Shown here: piece after piece, positions 1-5,391 of the stretch
Layout of the letters: each line of letters begins with the position of its first letter
Position numbering within the stretch: position 1 is the stretch's first letter
Assembly (NCBI GenBank): GCA_007123065.1
Contig: SKSI01000027.1
Span: 1-5,391 of the forward strand
Reading direction: 5' to 3'
Origin: Bacteroidales bacterium
GTDB lineage: Bacteria; Bacteroidota; Bacteroidia; Bacteroidales; UBA7960
Length of the DNA stretch: 5,391 nt
Program-made: the position numbers and the translations under genes
Notes under the pieces: model-generated
Database searches by the model: none
Told to the model about the DNA's origin: nothing
Seen by the model: the letters and a program-made list of their open reading frames with translations, nothing else

Positions 1-334
1 GTGCTTTCATTCTGCGTTGATAAACCGAATCGGTAAAAGCCGGTACAAAGCCGGGTGGAAACTGGTGGTTTCTGACAATACTGGTGTCTGTACGCCGATC
101 CATGGCACTGAACACAGCCAGATTGGACAGGCTGTCAAGCATGGCCACAATGGGATCGTCGGGGGCAATGATCAGCTCATCCGTAGCAGAAGTGTCAGCA
201 ATTCCGCCTGGTGGTGGCGGCACCGGCTGTATATCCGGGGAGCCCCATCCAAAGGATGTGCCAAATAACATAAACGAACCAATCAATAAAATCAAAAACC
301 GCTGCTGCCAGGAATTATTCGTCTTTCTTTTCAT
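1..334 (-). CDS. MltD-like lytic transglycosylase, N-terminal part (runs off left edge)
   Basis: An open frame of 111 codons starts at ATG 334-332 and continues past base 1, so the C-terminal part is missing. Residues 1-29 form a Sec signal peptide: basic start MKRK, hydrophobic core FLILLIGSFMLFG around 13-25, likely cleavage near SFG/WGS. A proline-rich linker follows (about 33-44, including PVPPPPGG). Then comes the segment DDPIVAMLDSLSNL (59-72) and, further on, FTDSVYQRRM (100-109). From memory these match the N-terminal region of Bacteroidota membrane-bound lytic transglycosylase D proteins, which carry an SLT catalytic domain and LysM repeats further on; those domains lie outside the window. 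Such enzymes cleave peptidoglycan glycan strands in the periplasm. The start lies within tatA (20 nt overlap, different frame), implying translational coupling. The reading frame and signal peptide are clear; the family assignment rests on short motifs. Confidence 0.72.
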   Translation of the reverse strand, partial: MKRKTNNSWQQRFLILLIGSFMLFGTSFGWGSPDIQPVPPPPGGIADTSATDELIIAPDDPIVAMLDSLSNLAVFSAMDRRTDTSIVRNHQFPPGFVPAFTDSVYQRRMKA

Positions 335-506
335 CCTTCTTTTTATCCTCATCATCCTCTTTCTGTGCATTTTTAAACTCTTTCATTCCCTTTCCCAAAC
401 CGCGCATCAGTTCGGGGATCTTTCTGCCGCCAAAAAGCAATAGGATAACCAGCAGAATAATGATAATTTCTGTAGGTCCAGGTGAAAATAACAATACTTG
501 GTTCAT
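315..506 (-). CDS. tatA: TatA/TatE-family twin-arginine translocase subunit
   Basis: A 63-residue protein with the full TatA layout. There is a short periplasmic N-terminus, then GPTE (10-13) with Glu13 at the polar position before the membrane helix (about 13-25). The hinge LFGGRKIPEL (24-33) has the conserved FG, followed by an amphipathic helix (about 30-48, LMRGLGKGMKEFKNAQ) and a short Lys/Asp/Glu tail. TatA oligomerises in the inner membrane to form the pathway for folded twin-arginine precursors delivered by TatBC; no tatC or tatB lies here. The frame is open upstream to an ATG at 560, but the extra 18 residues (MSLDTAINHHKKNFKTKD) do not fit a TatA N-terminus, so I choose ATG 506. No clear Shine-Dalgarno is visible. 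It follows envC by 108 nt, and its last 20 nt contain the start of the transglycosylase gene. Confidence 0.93.
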   Translation of the reverse strand: MNQVLLFSPGPTEIIIILLVILLLFGGRKIPELMRGLGKGMKEFKNAQKEDDEDKKKDEKKDE

Positions 507-557
507 ATCTTTTGTTTTGAAGTTTTTCTTATGATGATTTATTGCAGTATCCAAAGA

Positions 558-565
558 CAAACCTA
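558..565 (-). promoter_or_regulatory. Putative Bacteroidota -7 element (TAGGTTTG) upstream of tatA
   Basis: The minus strand reads TAGGTTTG, an exact match to the Bacteroidota -7 consensus TAnnTTTG. It sits in the 108-nt gap between the envC-like stop and the tatA start, leaving a leader of roughly 45 nt. I see no TTTG at the expected -33 spacing, so this is a half-supported promoter. If real, tatA and the transglycosylase gene could be transcribed apart from the genes upstream. The rest of the gap (507-614) is AT-rich, with nothing else I can identify. Confidence 0.38.
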
Positions 566-614
566 CGTGATTTTTTTCAATTATCAGTTATGGACACGCA
601 AAAAGACCGGCAAC

Positions 615-1853
615 TTATTGTTGTCTGGCAATCCAGGAGGCAGGATTCTGTTTGTCGTTGCCTTTCCAGATTTCCAGGTGAAGGTTTGTTTTTGCTTCCC
701 TTTGGTTGGTCCCGACAATTCCCAGTTCTTCTCGCACGCTGACATGCTGTCCTTCGGTTACGTAAACTTCGCTCAGGTTGGAGTACACGCTTAGATATTC
801 TCCATGCCGGATGATTACAGCATAAAACCCTCCGGGAACACTGATCACCCTTGAGATCCTGCCATCAAAAATTGCCCTTGCCCTTGCCCCCTGTGATGTG
901 CTGATGTCAACCCCATTGTTGGAAATGGTTATTCCGGGTAAAACAGGATGGGGTTGTTCTCCAAAGTGACTTGTGATCACACCGCGTTCCAGCGGCCATG
1001 GAAGTGTTCCCCTGTTGCCGGCAAAGTTGTCTGACAACAGCTGTTCTTCCGGTGTCAGAGCAAACATATCTGTAGTCACCCGGCCTTCAGCTTCTGCTCG
1101 TTCCCTTGCCCGGCGCCGCTCTTCTTCTATTACTCTCCGGATGGCATCCTGAAGCTCTTGTGCTGCCTTTTCCTGTTCGCGCAACTGCCGCATCAGCTGT
1201 TGCTCTCTGGATTTCAGATCCGAAACCGTTCGTTCCTGTGAAGCTTTTTCGACGGTAAGCTCACGAACCTCATTGCGCTGACGGGCGAGCAACGCCTGTT
1301 GCCGGTTGCGATCCCGTTCAAGATCTGCGAGCTGTTCATTCAGGAGCGCGCTTGATTCTTCAATCTTTTCTGCCTGTATCCTGCGATGCTTGCCATATTG
1401 TTGCAAATGTCGCATTCTAAGGTATGCCTGGTTAAAGTTTTCAGAGGCAAAAATGAACATCATACGCTGTGTGGCATCTCTGTTGCGCGCAGCCAGCCGA
1501 ATCATTTCGGCATAAGACTCCTTCAGTTCGCCCAGGTCGTTTTCAAGCTTCTCTATTGATTGCGTCAAAGAAGCAATGCGTCTGTTAATGATACGTATTT
1601 CATTCTGGATGGTGCTGAGCAGCTCTTCCCTCCGGTTGATCTGGTTGTTTAGCATCACCAGCTGGCTGATGCTCACTTCTGCTGTGCGTTGCGTTTCCAC
1701 AAGTAATTCGTTGGTGAGCCGGATTTCACGTTCCAGATGCAGCTGGTTTCGTTCCAGCTCCTCACGTGTTTGTCCATTTGCGCCTTTTGTTAAGAAAGTC
1801 AACACAAAAAGGCTTAACAACAAACAACAAATGTGTTTCATTTTTATACTCAT
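615..1853 (-). CDS. envC: EnvC-like murein hydrolase activator with degenerate LytM (M23) domain
   Basis: A 412-residue exported protein. A signal peptide covers about 1-28 (core CCLLLSLFVLTFL, then KGANGQ). Long charged heptad-like coiled coils follow (about 29-118 and 150-258, rich in Glu, Arg, Gln). A C-terminal LytM/peptidase M23 fold spans about 286-410. The fold shows in PWPLERGVITSHFGEQPHP (285-303), DGRISRVI (330-337) and HLEIWKG (392-398). Active M23 enzymes have HxxxD, a His in the YxHL loop, and HxH. Here these read NNGVD (312-316), YSNL (357-360) and NLH (390-392). Only Asp316 and His392 remain, so hydrolase activity is unlikely. The known role of EnvC-type proteins is to bind and activate N-acetylmuramyl-L-alanine amidases at the division site; that role here is inferred from family and architecture. 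ATG 1853 gives the full frame; ATG 1841 would also leave a good signal peptide. It follows the DUF4292 gene by 46 nt. Confidence 0.9.
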   Translation of the reverse strand: MSIKMKHICCLLLSLFVLTFLTKGANGQTREELERNQLHLEREIRLTNELLVETQRTAEVSISQLVMLNNQINRREELLSTIQNEIRIINRRIASLTQSIEKLENDLGELKESYAEMIRLAARNRDATQRMMFIFASENFNQAYLRMRHLQQYGKHRRIQAEKIEESSALLNEQLADLERDRNRQQALLARQRNEVRELTVEKASQERTVSDLKSREQQLMRQLREQEKAAQELQDAIRRVIEEERRRARERAEAEGRVTTDMFALTPEEQLLSDNFAGNRGTLPWPLERGVITSHFGEQPHPVLPGITISNNGVDISTSQGARARAIFDGRISRVISVPGGFYAVIIRHGEYLSVYSNLSEVYVTEGQHVSVREELGIVGTNQREAKTNLHLEIWKGNDKQNPASWIARQQ

Positions 1854-1899
1854 TTCTTTTTCATATCAAAACAAAAAACCATAATTACCACAATACAAA

Positions 1900-2769
1900 T
1901 CATAGTTGTATTTGTCTGTAGTGTTCCGGGATGCTGAATACAATAGCGCGTGCTTCATTTAAAACGGTTCGGCTGAAATGCAGACTGGCACCGGCCTGCC
2001 CGTCTATTCCAGAAAAAATCACAGATAATTCCCGTGGCACAAACTGATTCTCAACCCGGGAAAAACTGTGGTATCTGGCTTGCAGGCTTCTTTGTGTGTT
2101 TTTTTCATAGAGCAGGTTTTCCTTGATGCGGAAGGTTTCGCCGCTAAGCAGCAGTTTGTGCTGAAACTGTTCTGTTCCCGGGTTTTTTAAAGGACGCCGT
2201 TTTTCTGAAATCAGGACTATATTGCCGTTGCTGCGAGAAAGACTGAATCCCTCAGAGGAAAAGTGGCTAAAATCATTGCCAATCAGCAGCGCCTGCAGCA
2301 TATAATAATCCAAATGCGTATTGAACATCCGGTTCAATATTTCCATGTTGCCCACGTAAAATGTGTTGTCAAGGCGGTTTACCATCTTTACGGTGTCCGG
2401 CGTAATGAGAAGGCGTGCGATTTCGATACCGAGTAAAGGTGCGACAGAGACAAATATTGTTGAATCTTTTTTTATGCGAATGGTTCCGCTAACACTGTAT
2501 TGAATCCCGTCAATACTTGCTGATCCGGAAAAGCGTGTATTCAGGAAGTCAAACCGGGTTTCATTTTGTCTCATTCCTGTAAGGGTTTGGTTTAGCGTAT
2601 GCCGGGTGGGGTCGGGTGTAACAACCTCTTTTATTGGTCCGCAGGATTGAAAAACGACCAGAAGGAATAAAAAACAGCGAATGATGGTTATGGCGGGGCG
2701 TTGCTCCCGGCCCGTTTTATGAGAAAGCATCACTTTTGCATCGGTCAGTATGAACATCATTTTATTCAT
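1900..2769 (-). CDS. DUF4292 family lipoprotein (possibly LolB-like)
   Basis: A 289-residue predicted lipoprotein. The hydrophobic segment CFLFLLVVF (32-40) leads into the lipobox FQSC with Cys43 as the lipidated residue. Downstream, GTIRIKKDSTIFVSV, LLGIEIARLLITPDTV, NRLDNTFYVG and LNRMFNTHLDYYMLQALL (about residues 96-162) match what I recall of DUF4292, a Bacteroidota family. The alternating beta pattern resembles the LolA/LolB half-barrel, which binds lipoprotein acyl chains. A role in lipoprotein insertion at the outer membrane is therefore plausible but not shown here. ATG 2769 overlaps the end of the TPR gene by 8 nt (ATGAATAA), typical of translational coupling. It gives an unusually long n-region of about 30 residues, so ATG 2730 is a reasonable alternative start. 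The stop is TGA. Confidence 0.85.
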   Translation of the reverse strand: MNKMMFILTDAKVMLSHKTGREQRPAITIIRCFLFLLVVFQSCGPIKEVVTPDPTRHTLNQTLTGMRQNETRFDFLNTRFSGSASIDGIQYSVSGTIRIKKDSTIFVSVAPLLGIEIARLLITPDTVKMVNRLDNTFYVGNMEILNRMFNTHLDYYMLQALLIGNDFSHFSSEGFSLSRSNGNIVLISEKRRPLKNPGTEQFQHKLLLSGETFRIKENLLYEKNTQRSLQARYHSFSRVENQFVPRELSVIFSGIDGQAGASLHFSRTVLNEARAIVFSIPEHYRQIQL

Positions 2770-4516
2770 ACAACGTGTGATCTTTTATTTTCTTATGAAG
2801 AAAGTCAGAACCTTCTCCTTCTTCACTTGCTTTGATCCAGTATTTCAAAGCTTTATCCTTGTTGCCGAGTTTATACATCACATCACCATAATGTTCAAGA
2901 ATTGACGCGCCTGGCTCGTCGGAGGTTTCCAGTGCTTTGCGGATCCAGTGTTCTGCAATCTCGTAGGCACCCATTTGGTATTTGATCCAGCCGTATGTAT
3001 CCTGAAATGCAGCATTGGCTGGGTTGATCTGATTGGCTTTCTCAGACATAGCCAGTGCTTCGTCCAGCCTTTCTCCGCGCAGTGCCAGGTGATAGCTGTA
3101 GTTGTTCAGGGCTGTTGCATTTTCCGGATTGTTTTTGATGGCCTTTTCATAATACCTGTCAGATTCTTCGTGTATGTCCAGATAATGATACACATCACCC
3201 AGCATGGTGATGAGGTCTTGTGCCAGATCATCGTCGGAAACGGCAATTGATAATCCGTATTCCAGCGATGAAGCCGCTGATTCATAATCCTGAAGCTGCA
3301 TGTTTGCCAATCCGTTGAACAAAAACAGAATTGGCTGTTCAAAGAAATACTCCAGCGCCATTTCAGAATGTTTCAGCATGTTTTGATAATCGTTCAAATG
3401 CAAGTCCAGGCTAAGGATTTGTTGCCACACATCCAGTCTTGACGGATCCAGTTGTGCGCCGGCCAAATATTGATCCCGGGCCTGCTCAACCTGATCGCTT
3501 CTGTTAAGGATGTCTCCGTAAACAAAAAAAGCTTCCGGATCATCCGGGTGTGTTTCCATAATTAGTTGAGCGAGTTCTTTGGCCTGACTGAGGTGTTTCT
3601 CCTCATTTTTTTCATCAGCAAGAAACATATAAACAAACACGATCCGAACCTTTGATTCGACTTCCATTTCCCGGCTGTCAAAACTTTCTTTCAGATAGGA
3701 GAAGGCTGTTTGTGTGTCTTGTTTTTGCAGGTAATAATCGGCAAGCAGTAGTTTGGGAAAGTGGCTGTCAGGCATCAGTTCAAGAAGATCCAGATAAACC
3801 TCTTTTGCTTTTTCTGCTTGTCCGGTTTCCACATAAAGTTCGCCCAGGAGCTCATAAAACAGGCTTTCTTCAGGAAAGAAACGGATCATTTTTTTAGCTT
3901 CTGTAATGGCTTGATCAAGCATCCCCTGGTGGATGAACAGTTGTTGTTTTTGAAGGCTCAGATCTTCGGAAAACCCCTGAATGTTTTCAATATGATCGAT
4001 TACACGGATTGCGTCTTTGAAGCGTTCGGTATAGATGTATATGTCCAGCAACTTTCTTTGAAAGCGAGCATTTTCAGGTTCTTTCCGGGCAAGCTTTTCG
4101 TGTATTTCGGTTGCTTTTTCGACTTGTTCTTTGAGGATATACAGGTCAGCGATCAACAACTGATAATATGGGTTTTCCGGGTCGATGTCTGCAGCCGTTT
4201 GCGCTTTTTCCATGGCTCCTTCATAGTCGCCGCTTCGCACATAAATTTTTGCCAGCTCAAAAAATGCTGCATCGTTGTTTGGGTCTTTTTTTGCAGCCTC
4301 CCGATAGATTGCAGTGGCTTGTGTCCAGTTGCCGAGCATCTTTTGTTTTGAGGCATCGATAAGCAGGGCGGTGCTTTTAAGCTGGTCTTTTTCGGAAACC
4401 GCTGTTATCGGTGCTTTTTGATCAGGCTGAGGGGGCTCAGTTTGCATCCGGGTGCTGCTGCATGCTCCTATAAAAACCAGAGCAAAAAGAAGGATGATAT
4501 ATTTTGTTTCTTTCAT
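2762..4516 (-). CDS. TPR-repeat lipoprotein, 584 residues
   Basis: From ATG 4516 the protein begins MKETKYIILLFALVFIGAC, a classic lipoprotein signal peptide with lipobox IGAC and Cys19. The sequence after it (SSTRMQ) lacks an acidic surface-export signal, so I infer a periplasm-facing location. After a short Pro/Gln linker (to about residue 45), nearly all of the rest is helical tetratricopeptide repeat, which I count by eye as about 15 units. Clear units include WTQATAIYREAAKKDPNN, YEGAMEKAQTAADIDPEN, AEKAKEVYLDLLELMPDS and LDEALAMSEKANQINPAN. TPR superhelices are protein-docking scaffolds; no enzymatic domain is visible and the partner is unknown. The frame is open to an ATG at 4606, but that start would overlap dut by 71 nt and bury the signal peptide, so I reject it. 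The gene lies 19 nt after dut and overlaps the DUF4292 gene by 8 nt. Confidence 0.92.
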   Translation of the reverse strand: MKETKYIILLFALVFIGACSSTRMQTEPPQPDQKAPITAVSEKDQLKSTALLIDASKQKMLGNWTQATAIYREAAKKDPNNDAAFFELAKIYVRSGDYEGAMEKAQTAADIDPENPYYQLLIADLYILKEQVEKATEIHEKLARKEPENARFQRKLLDIYIYTERFKDAIRVIDHIENIQGFSEDLSLQKQQLFIHQGMLDQAITEAKKMIRFFPEESLFYELLGELYVETGQAEKAKEVYLDLLELMPDSHFPKLLLADYYLQKQDTQTAFSYLKESFDSREMEVESKVRIVFVYMFLADEKNEEKHLSQAKELAQLIMETHPDDPEAFFVYGDILNRSDQVEQARDQYLAGAQLDPSRLDVWQQILSLDLHLNDYQNMLKHSEMALEYFFEQPILFLFNGLANMQLQDYESAASSLEYGLSIAVSDDDLAQDLITMLGDVYHYLDIHEESDRYYEKAIKNNPENATALNNYSYHLALRGERLDEALAMSEKANQINPANAAFQDTYGWIKYQMGAYEIAEHWIRKALETSDEPGASILEHYGDVMYKLGNKDKALKYWIKASEEGEGSDFLHKKIKDHTLYE

Positions 4517-4535
4517 TGTTATGCTGAATAGGTGG

Positions 4536-4973
4536 TTACTTTGTTCCTGTGTGGCCGAATCCTCCTGCTCCTCTTTCTGTTTCGCTGAGTTTTTCAACAG
4601 GAACAAGCTGTGCTCTTTCGTGTTTGTTGATGATCATTTGTGCGATGCGGTCACCGTGATGAACAACATAATTCTCATTGCTCAGGTTCACCAGGATCAC
4701 TTTGATTTCTCCCCGGTAATCGGCATCAATGGTGCCGGGTGTGTTTAGCACGGTAACACCTTTTTTTGTTGCCAGTCCGCTGCGCGGCCGTATTTGCGCT
4801 TCATACCCTGCAGGCAATTCGATATATAAACCGGTACCTATCAGTGCTCTCTCAAGTGGTTTGATGGTGACGGGTTGGGCCATTACTGCCCGGATATCCA
4901 TTCCGGCGGAAAAAAGGGTTTCATATGCCGGTAGCGGATTGTCTGACCGGTTCACAATTTTTACTTCCATCAT
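4536..4973 (-). CDS. dut: Deoxyuridine 5'-triphosphate nucleotidohydrolase (dUTPase)
   Basis: A 145-residue trimeric-type dUTPase of normal length with all five family motifs. These are AGMDIRA (23-29), PRSGLA (63-68), GTIDADYRGEI (80-90), GDRIAQMII (107-115) and RGAGGFGHTG (134-143). Asp83 corresponds to the catalytic Asp that activates water, Tyr86 to the residue that stacks on deoxyribose, and Phe139 lies in the flexible C-terminal arm that closes over uracil. The enzyme hydrolyses dUTP to dUMP and pyrophosphate, keeping uracil out of DNA and feeding thymidylate synthesis. It acts in the cytoplasm. There are two adjacent ATG codons (4973 and 4970); either could be used. It is the first gene after the terminator and has its own TAnnTTTG element, so it probably heads the envelope gene cluster. 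It has no obvious functional link to the genes behind it. Confidence 0.97.
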   Translation of the reverse strand: MMEVKIVNRSDNPLPAYETLFSAGMDIRAVMAQPVTIKPLERALIGTGLYIELPAGYEAQIRPRSGLATKKGVTVLNTPGTIDADYRGEIKVILVNLSNENYVVHHGDRIAQMIINKHERAQLVPVEKLSETERGAGGFGHTGTK

Positions 4974-4992
4974 CGTAACATTTATTTTTATG

Positions 4993-5000
4993 CAAAGTTA
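4993..5000 (-). promoter_or_regulatory. Putative Bacteroidota -7 element (TAACTTTG) upstream of dut
   Basis: The minus strand reads TAACTTTG, an exact match to TAnnTTTG. It lies about 20 nt before the dut start and just downstream of a terminator, which is where a promoter for the dut-led unit is needed. Transcription would begin around 4985-4988, giving a very short leader of about 12-15 nt. The expected -33 TTTG is not evident. Confidence 0.55.
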
Positions 5001-5039
5001 GTGAAAACGAAGATACCTTCTGTTTGACAGAATATATAC

Positions 5040-5080
5040 AAAAAGCACGCGGCAAGGTTTTGTTGGTTTTGCCGCGTGCT
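5040..5080 (-). terminator. Rho-independent terminator downstream of the DUF5684 gene
   Basis: A perfect 12-bp inverted repeat (AGCACGCGGCAA at 5044-5055, TTGCCGCGTGCT at 5069-5080) encloses a 13-nt loop. On the minus strand the GC-rich stem runs into TTTTTG (5044-5039), an oligo-U tract. It begins 31 nt after the stop codon at 5111. The plus strand lacks a T tract after the stem, so termination should be one-directional. It separates the DUF5684 gene from the dut-led cluster. Confidence 0.9.
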
Positions 5081-5110
5081 GAAAAGACAATGGTTTTTGT
5101 ATGCTTCGGG

Positions 5111-5391
5111 TTATGCCTGGGGTGTCGGCTCCTGTGGTGGAGGTGGTGTTTGTGGCGGAGGTGTTTGTTGAACCGCTGCTTCGGCAGCTGCAGGTCCTTG
5201 GTAGGTTGAGTCACCGAATCCCAGAATCGGGTAAAAAATGATTGGAAGGAGAAGCAATCCAACGGTAAATCCTTCAGAGTGGCCAAAGCTTTTTGACAGC
5301 AGGTTGACGGTCCAGATGGCAAACACAATATTAACGCCAGGAATCAAGAACAGGAAAATCCACCAGAGTGGTTTTCCCACAATTTCTAACA
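5111..5391 (-). CDS. DUF5684-type small membrane protein, C-terminal part (runs off right edge)
   Basis: The frame is open to the window edge, so the 5' end is missing and 92 residues are visible. A GTG at 5380-5378 could be mistaken for the start, but in-frame codons before it read Leu-Glu-Ile, giving LEIVGKPLWW. That is the typical family pattern leading into the first visible membrane segment (PLWWIFLFLIPGVNIVFAI). A short loop NLLSKSFGHSEGFTVG and a second hydrophobic segment (LLLLPIIFYPILGFG) follow, then GDSTYQG. These match my recollection of DUF5684, a domain found alone or fused to signal peptidase I in Bacteroidota. No peptidase domain follows here; the protein ends in a soluble Ala/Pro/Gln-rich tail of about 28 residues. 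Its function is unknown. It ends just before a strong terminator and so belongs to a separate transcription unit. Confidence 0.82.
   Translation of the reverse strand, partial: LEIVGKPLWWIFLFLIPGVNIVFAIWTVNLLSKSFGHSEGFTVGLLLLPIIFYPILGFGDSTYQGPAAAEAAVQQTPPPQTPPPPQEPTPQA
5135..5167 (-). repeat. Short imperfect tandem repeat encoding QTPPP(P)
   Basis: Within the tail of the DUF5684 protein, two adjacent imperfect copies of about 15-18 nt encode QTPPP and QTPPPP. They use mixed proline codons (CCA, CCG, CCT). This is a low-complexity proline tail, and its copy number could vary among relatives. Confidence 0.4.

Noticed and set aside
507..560. N-terminal extension of TatA to ATG 560
   Set aside because: The added residues precede the normal short TatA N-terminus and would overlap the candidate promoter element.
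599..625. Terminator after the envC-like gene
   Set aside because: Only a 4-bp stem (CAAC/GTTG) precedes a run of T, too weak to support a terminator.
874..892. Hexanucleotide repeat (GGCAAG-like, about three copies) in the envC-like gene
   Set aside because: It encodes GARARA within the conserved M23 region, where alternating Ala/Arg-like residues are normal, and is too short to count as a repeat.
1854..1899. Promoter for the envC-like gene in the 46-nt gap
   Set aside because: A TTTG is present at the upstream end, but no TAnnTTTG follows at suitable spacing; the AT-rich gap gives only loose matches.
3761..4351. Plus-strand open frame of 196 codons
   Set aside because: It lies wholly inside the TPR gene on the other strand. 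The translation is Phe/Cys-rich with no domain, signal or conserved pattern, as expected for antisense of a Glu/Lys-rich helical protein.
4545..4571. His141 in the last dUTPase motif (GFGHTG rather than GFGSTG) as an anomaly
   Set aside because: His at this position occurs in other bacterial dUTPases, including E. coli, so it is normal variation.
4517..4606. N-terminal extension of the TPR protein to ATG 4606
   Set aside because: It would overlap dut by 71 nt and place 30 charged residues ahead of a perfect lipoprotein signal peptide.
4921..5328. Minus-strand open frame of 135 codons spanning the terminator
   Set aside because: It crosses the DUF5684 tail, the terminator and the start of dut in a third frame, and its His/Lys/Ser-rich translation resembles no family.
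5378..5380. GTG as the true start of the DUF5684 gene
   Set aside because: In-frame Leu-Glu-Ile codons before it match the family pattern and the frame is open to the window edge, so the gene starts outside.

Overview
The window looks like ordinary chromosome from a member of the Bacteroidota, with moderate GC. The evidence is the gene set (a DUF4292 lipoprotein, a Bacteroidota-type EnvC-like protein with 'NNGVD' and 'YSNL' motifs, and a DUF5684 membrane protein), two exact TAnnTTTG promoter elements of the Bacteroidota type, and the absence of clear Shine-Dalgarno sequences. I cannot place it below phylum with confidence; Bacteroidales or a relative is a guess.

Every gene I can support lies on the minus strand, so the window reads from high to low coordinates. 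At the right edge is the 3' part of a DUF5684-type membrane protein gene (5111-5391, 5' end outside the window). A strong intrinsic terminator (5040-5080) follows it. A new transcription unit then starts from a TAnnTTTG element at 4993-5000: dut (dUTPase), a 584-residue TPR lipoprotein, a DUF4292 lipoprotein (possibly LolB-like), an EnvC-like murein hydrolase activator, tatA, and the first 111 codons of an MltD-like lytic transglycosylase that runs off the left edge. Junctions are tight: 19 nt, 8 nt overlap, 46 nt, 108 nt and 20 nt overlap. The 108-nt gap before tatA has its own TAnnTTTG element, so tatA and the transglycosylase gene may form a sub-operon.

Apart from dut, the unit concerns the cell envelope: two predicted lipoproteins, a catalytically degenerate LytM protein that probably switches on a cell-wall amidase, a Tat translocon pore subunit, and a glycan-strand cleaving enzyme. 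Three start sites need care. The TPR gene starts at 4516 rather than 4606. tatA starts at 506 rather than 560. The transglycosylase starts at 334, inside the end of tatA, and is easy to miss because it is cut by the window edge.

I see no mobile element, CRISPR array, RNA gene or sign of recent transfer, and no clearly undescribed system. The most interesting points are the loss of three active-site histidines in the EnvC-like protein, the linkage of envC with tatA and a lytic transglycosylase, and the coupled pair of TPR and DUF4292 lipoproteins.
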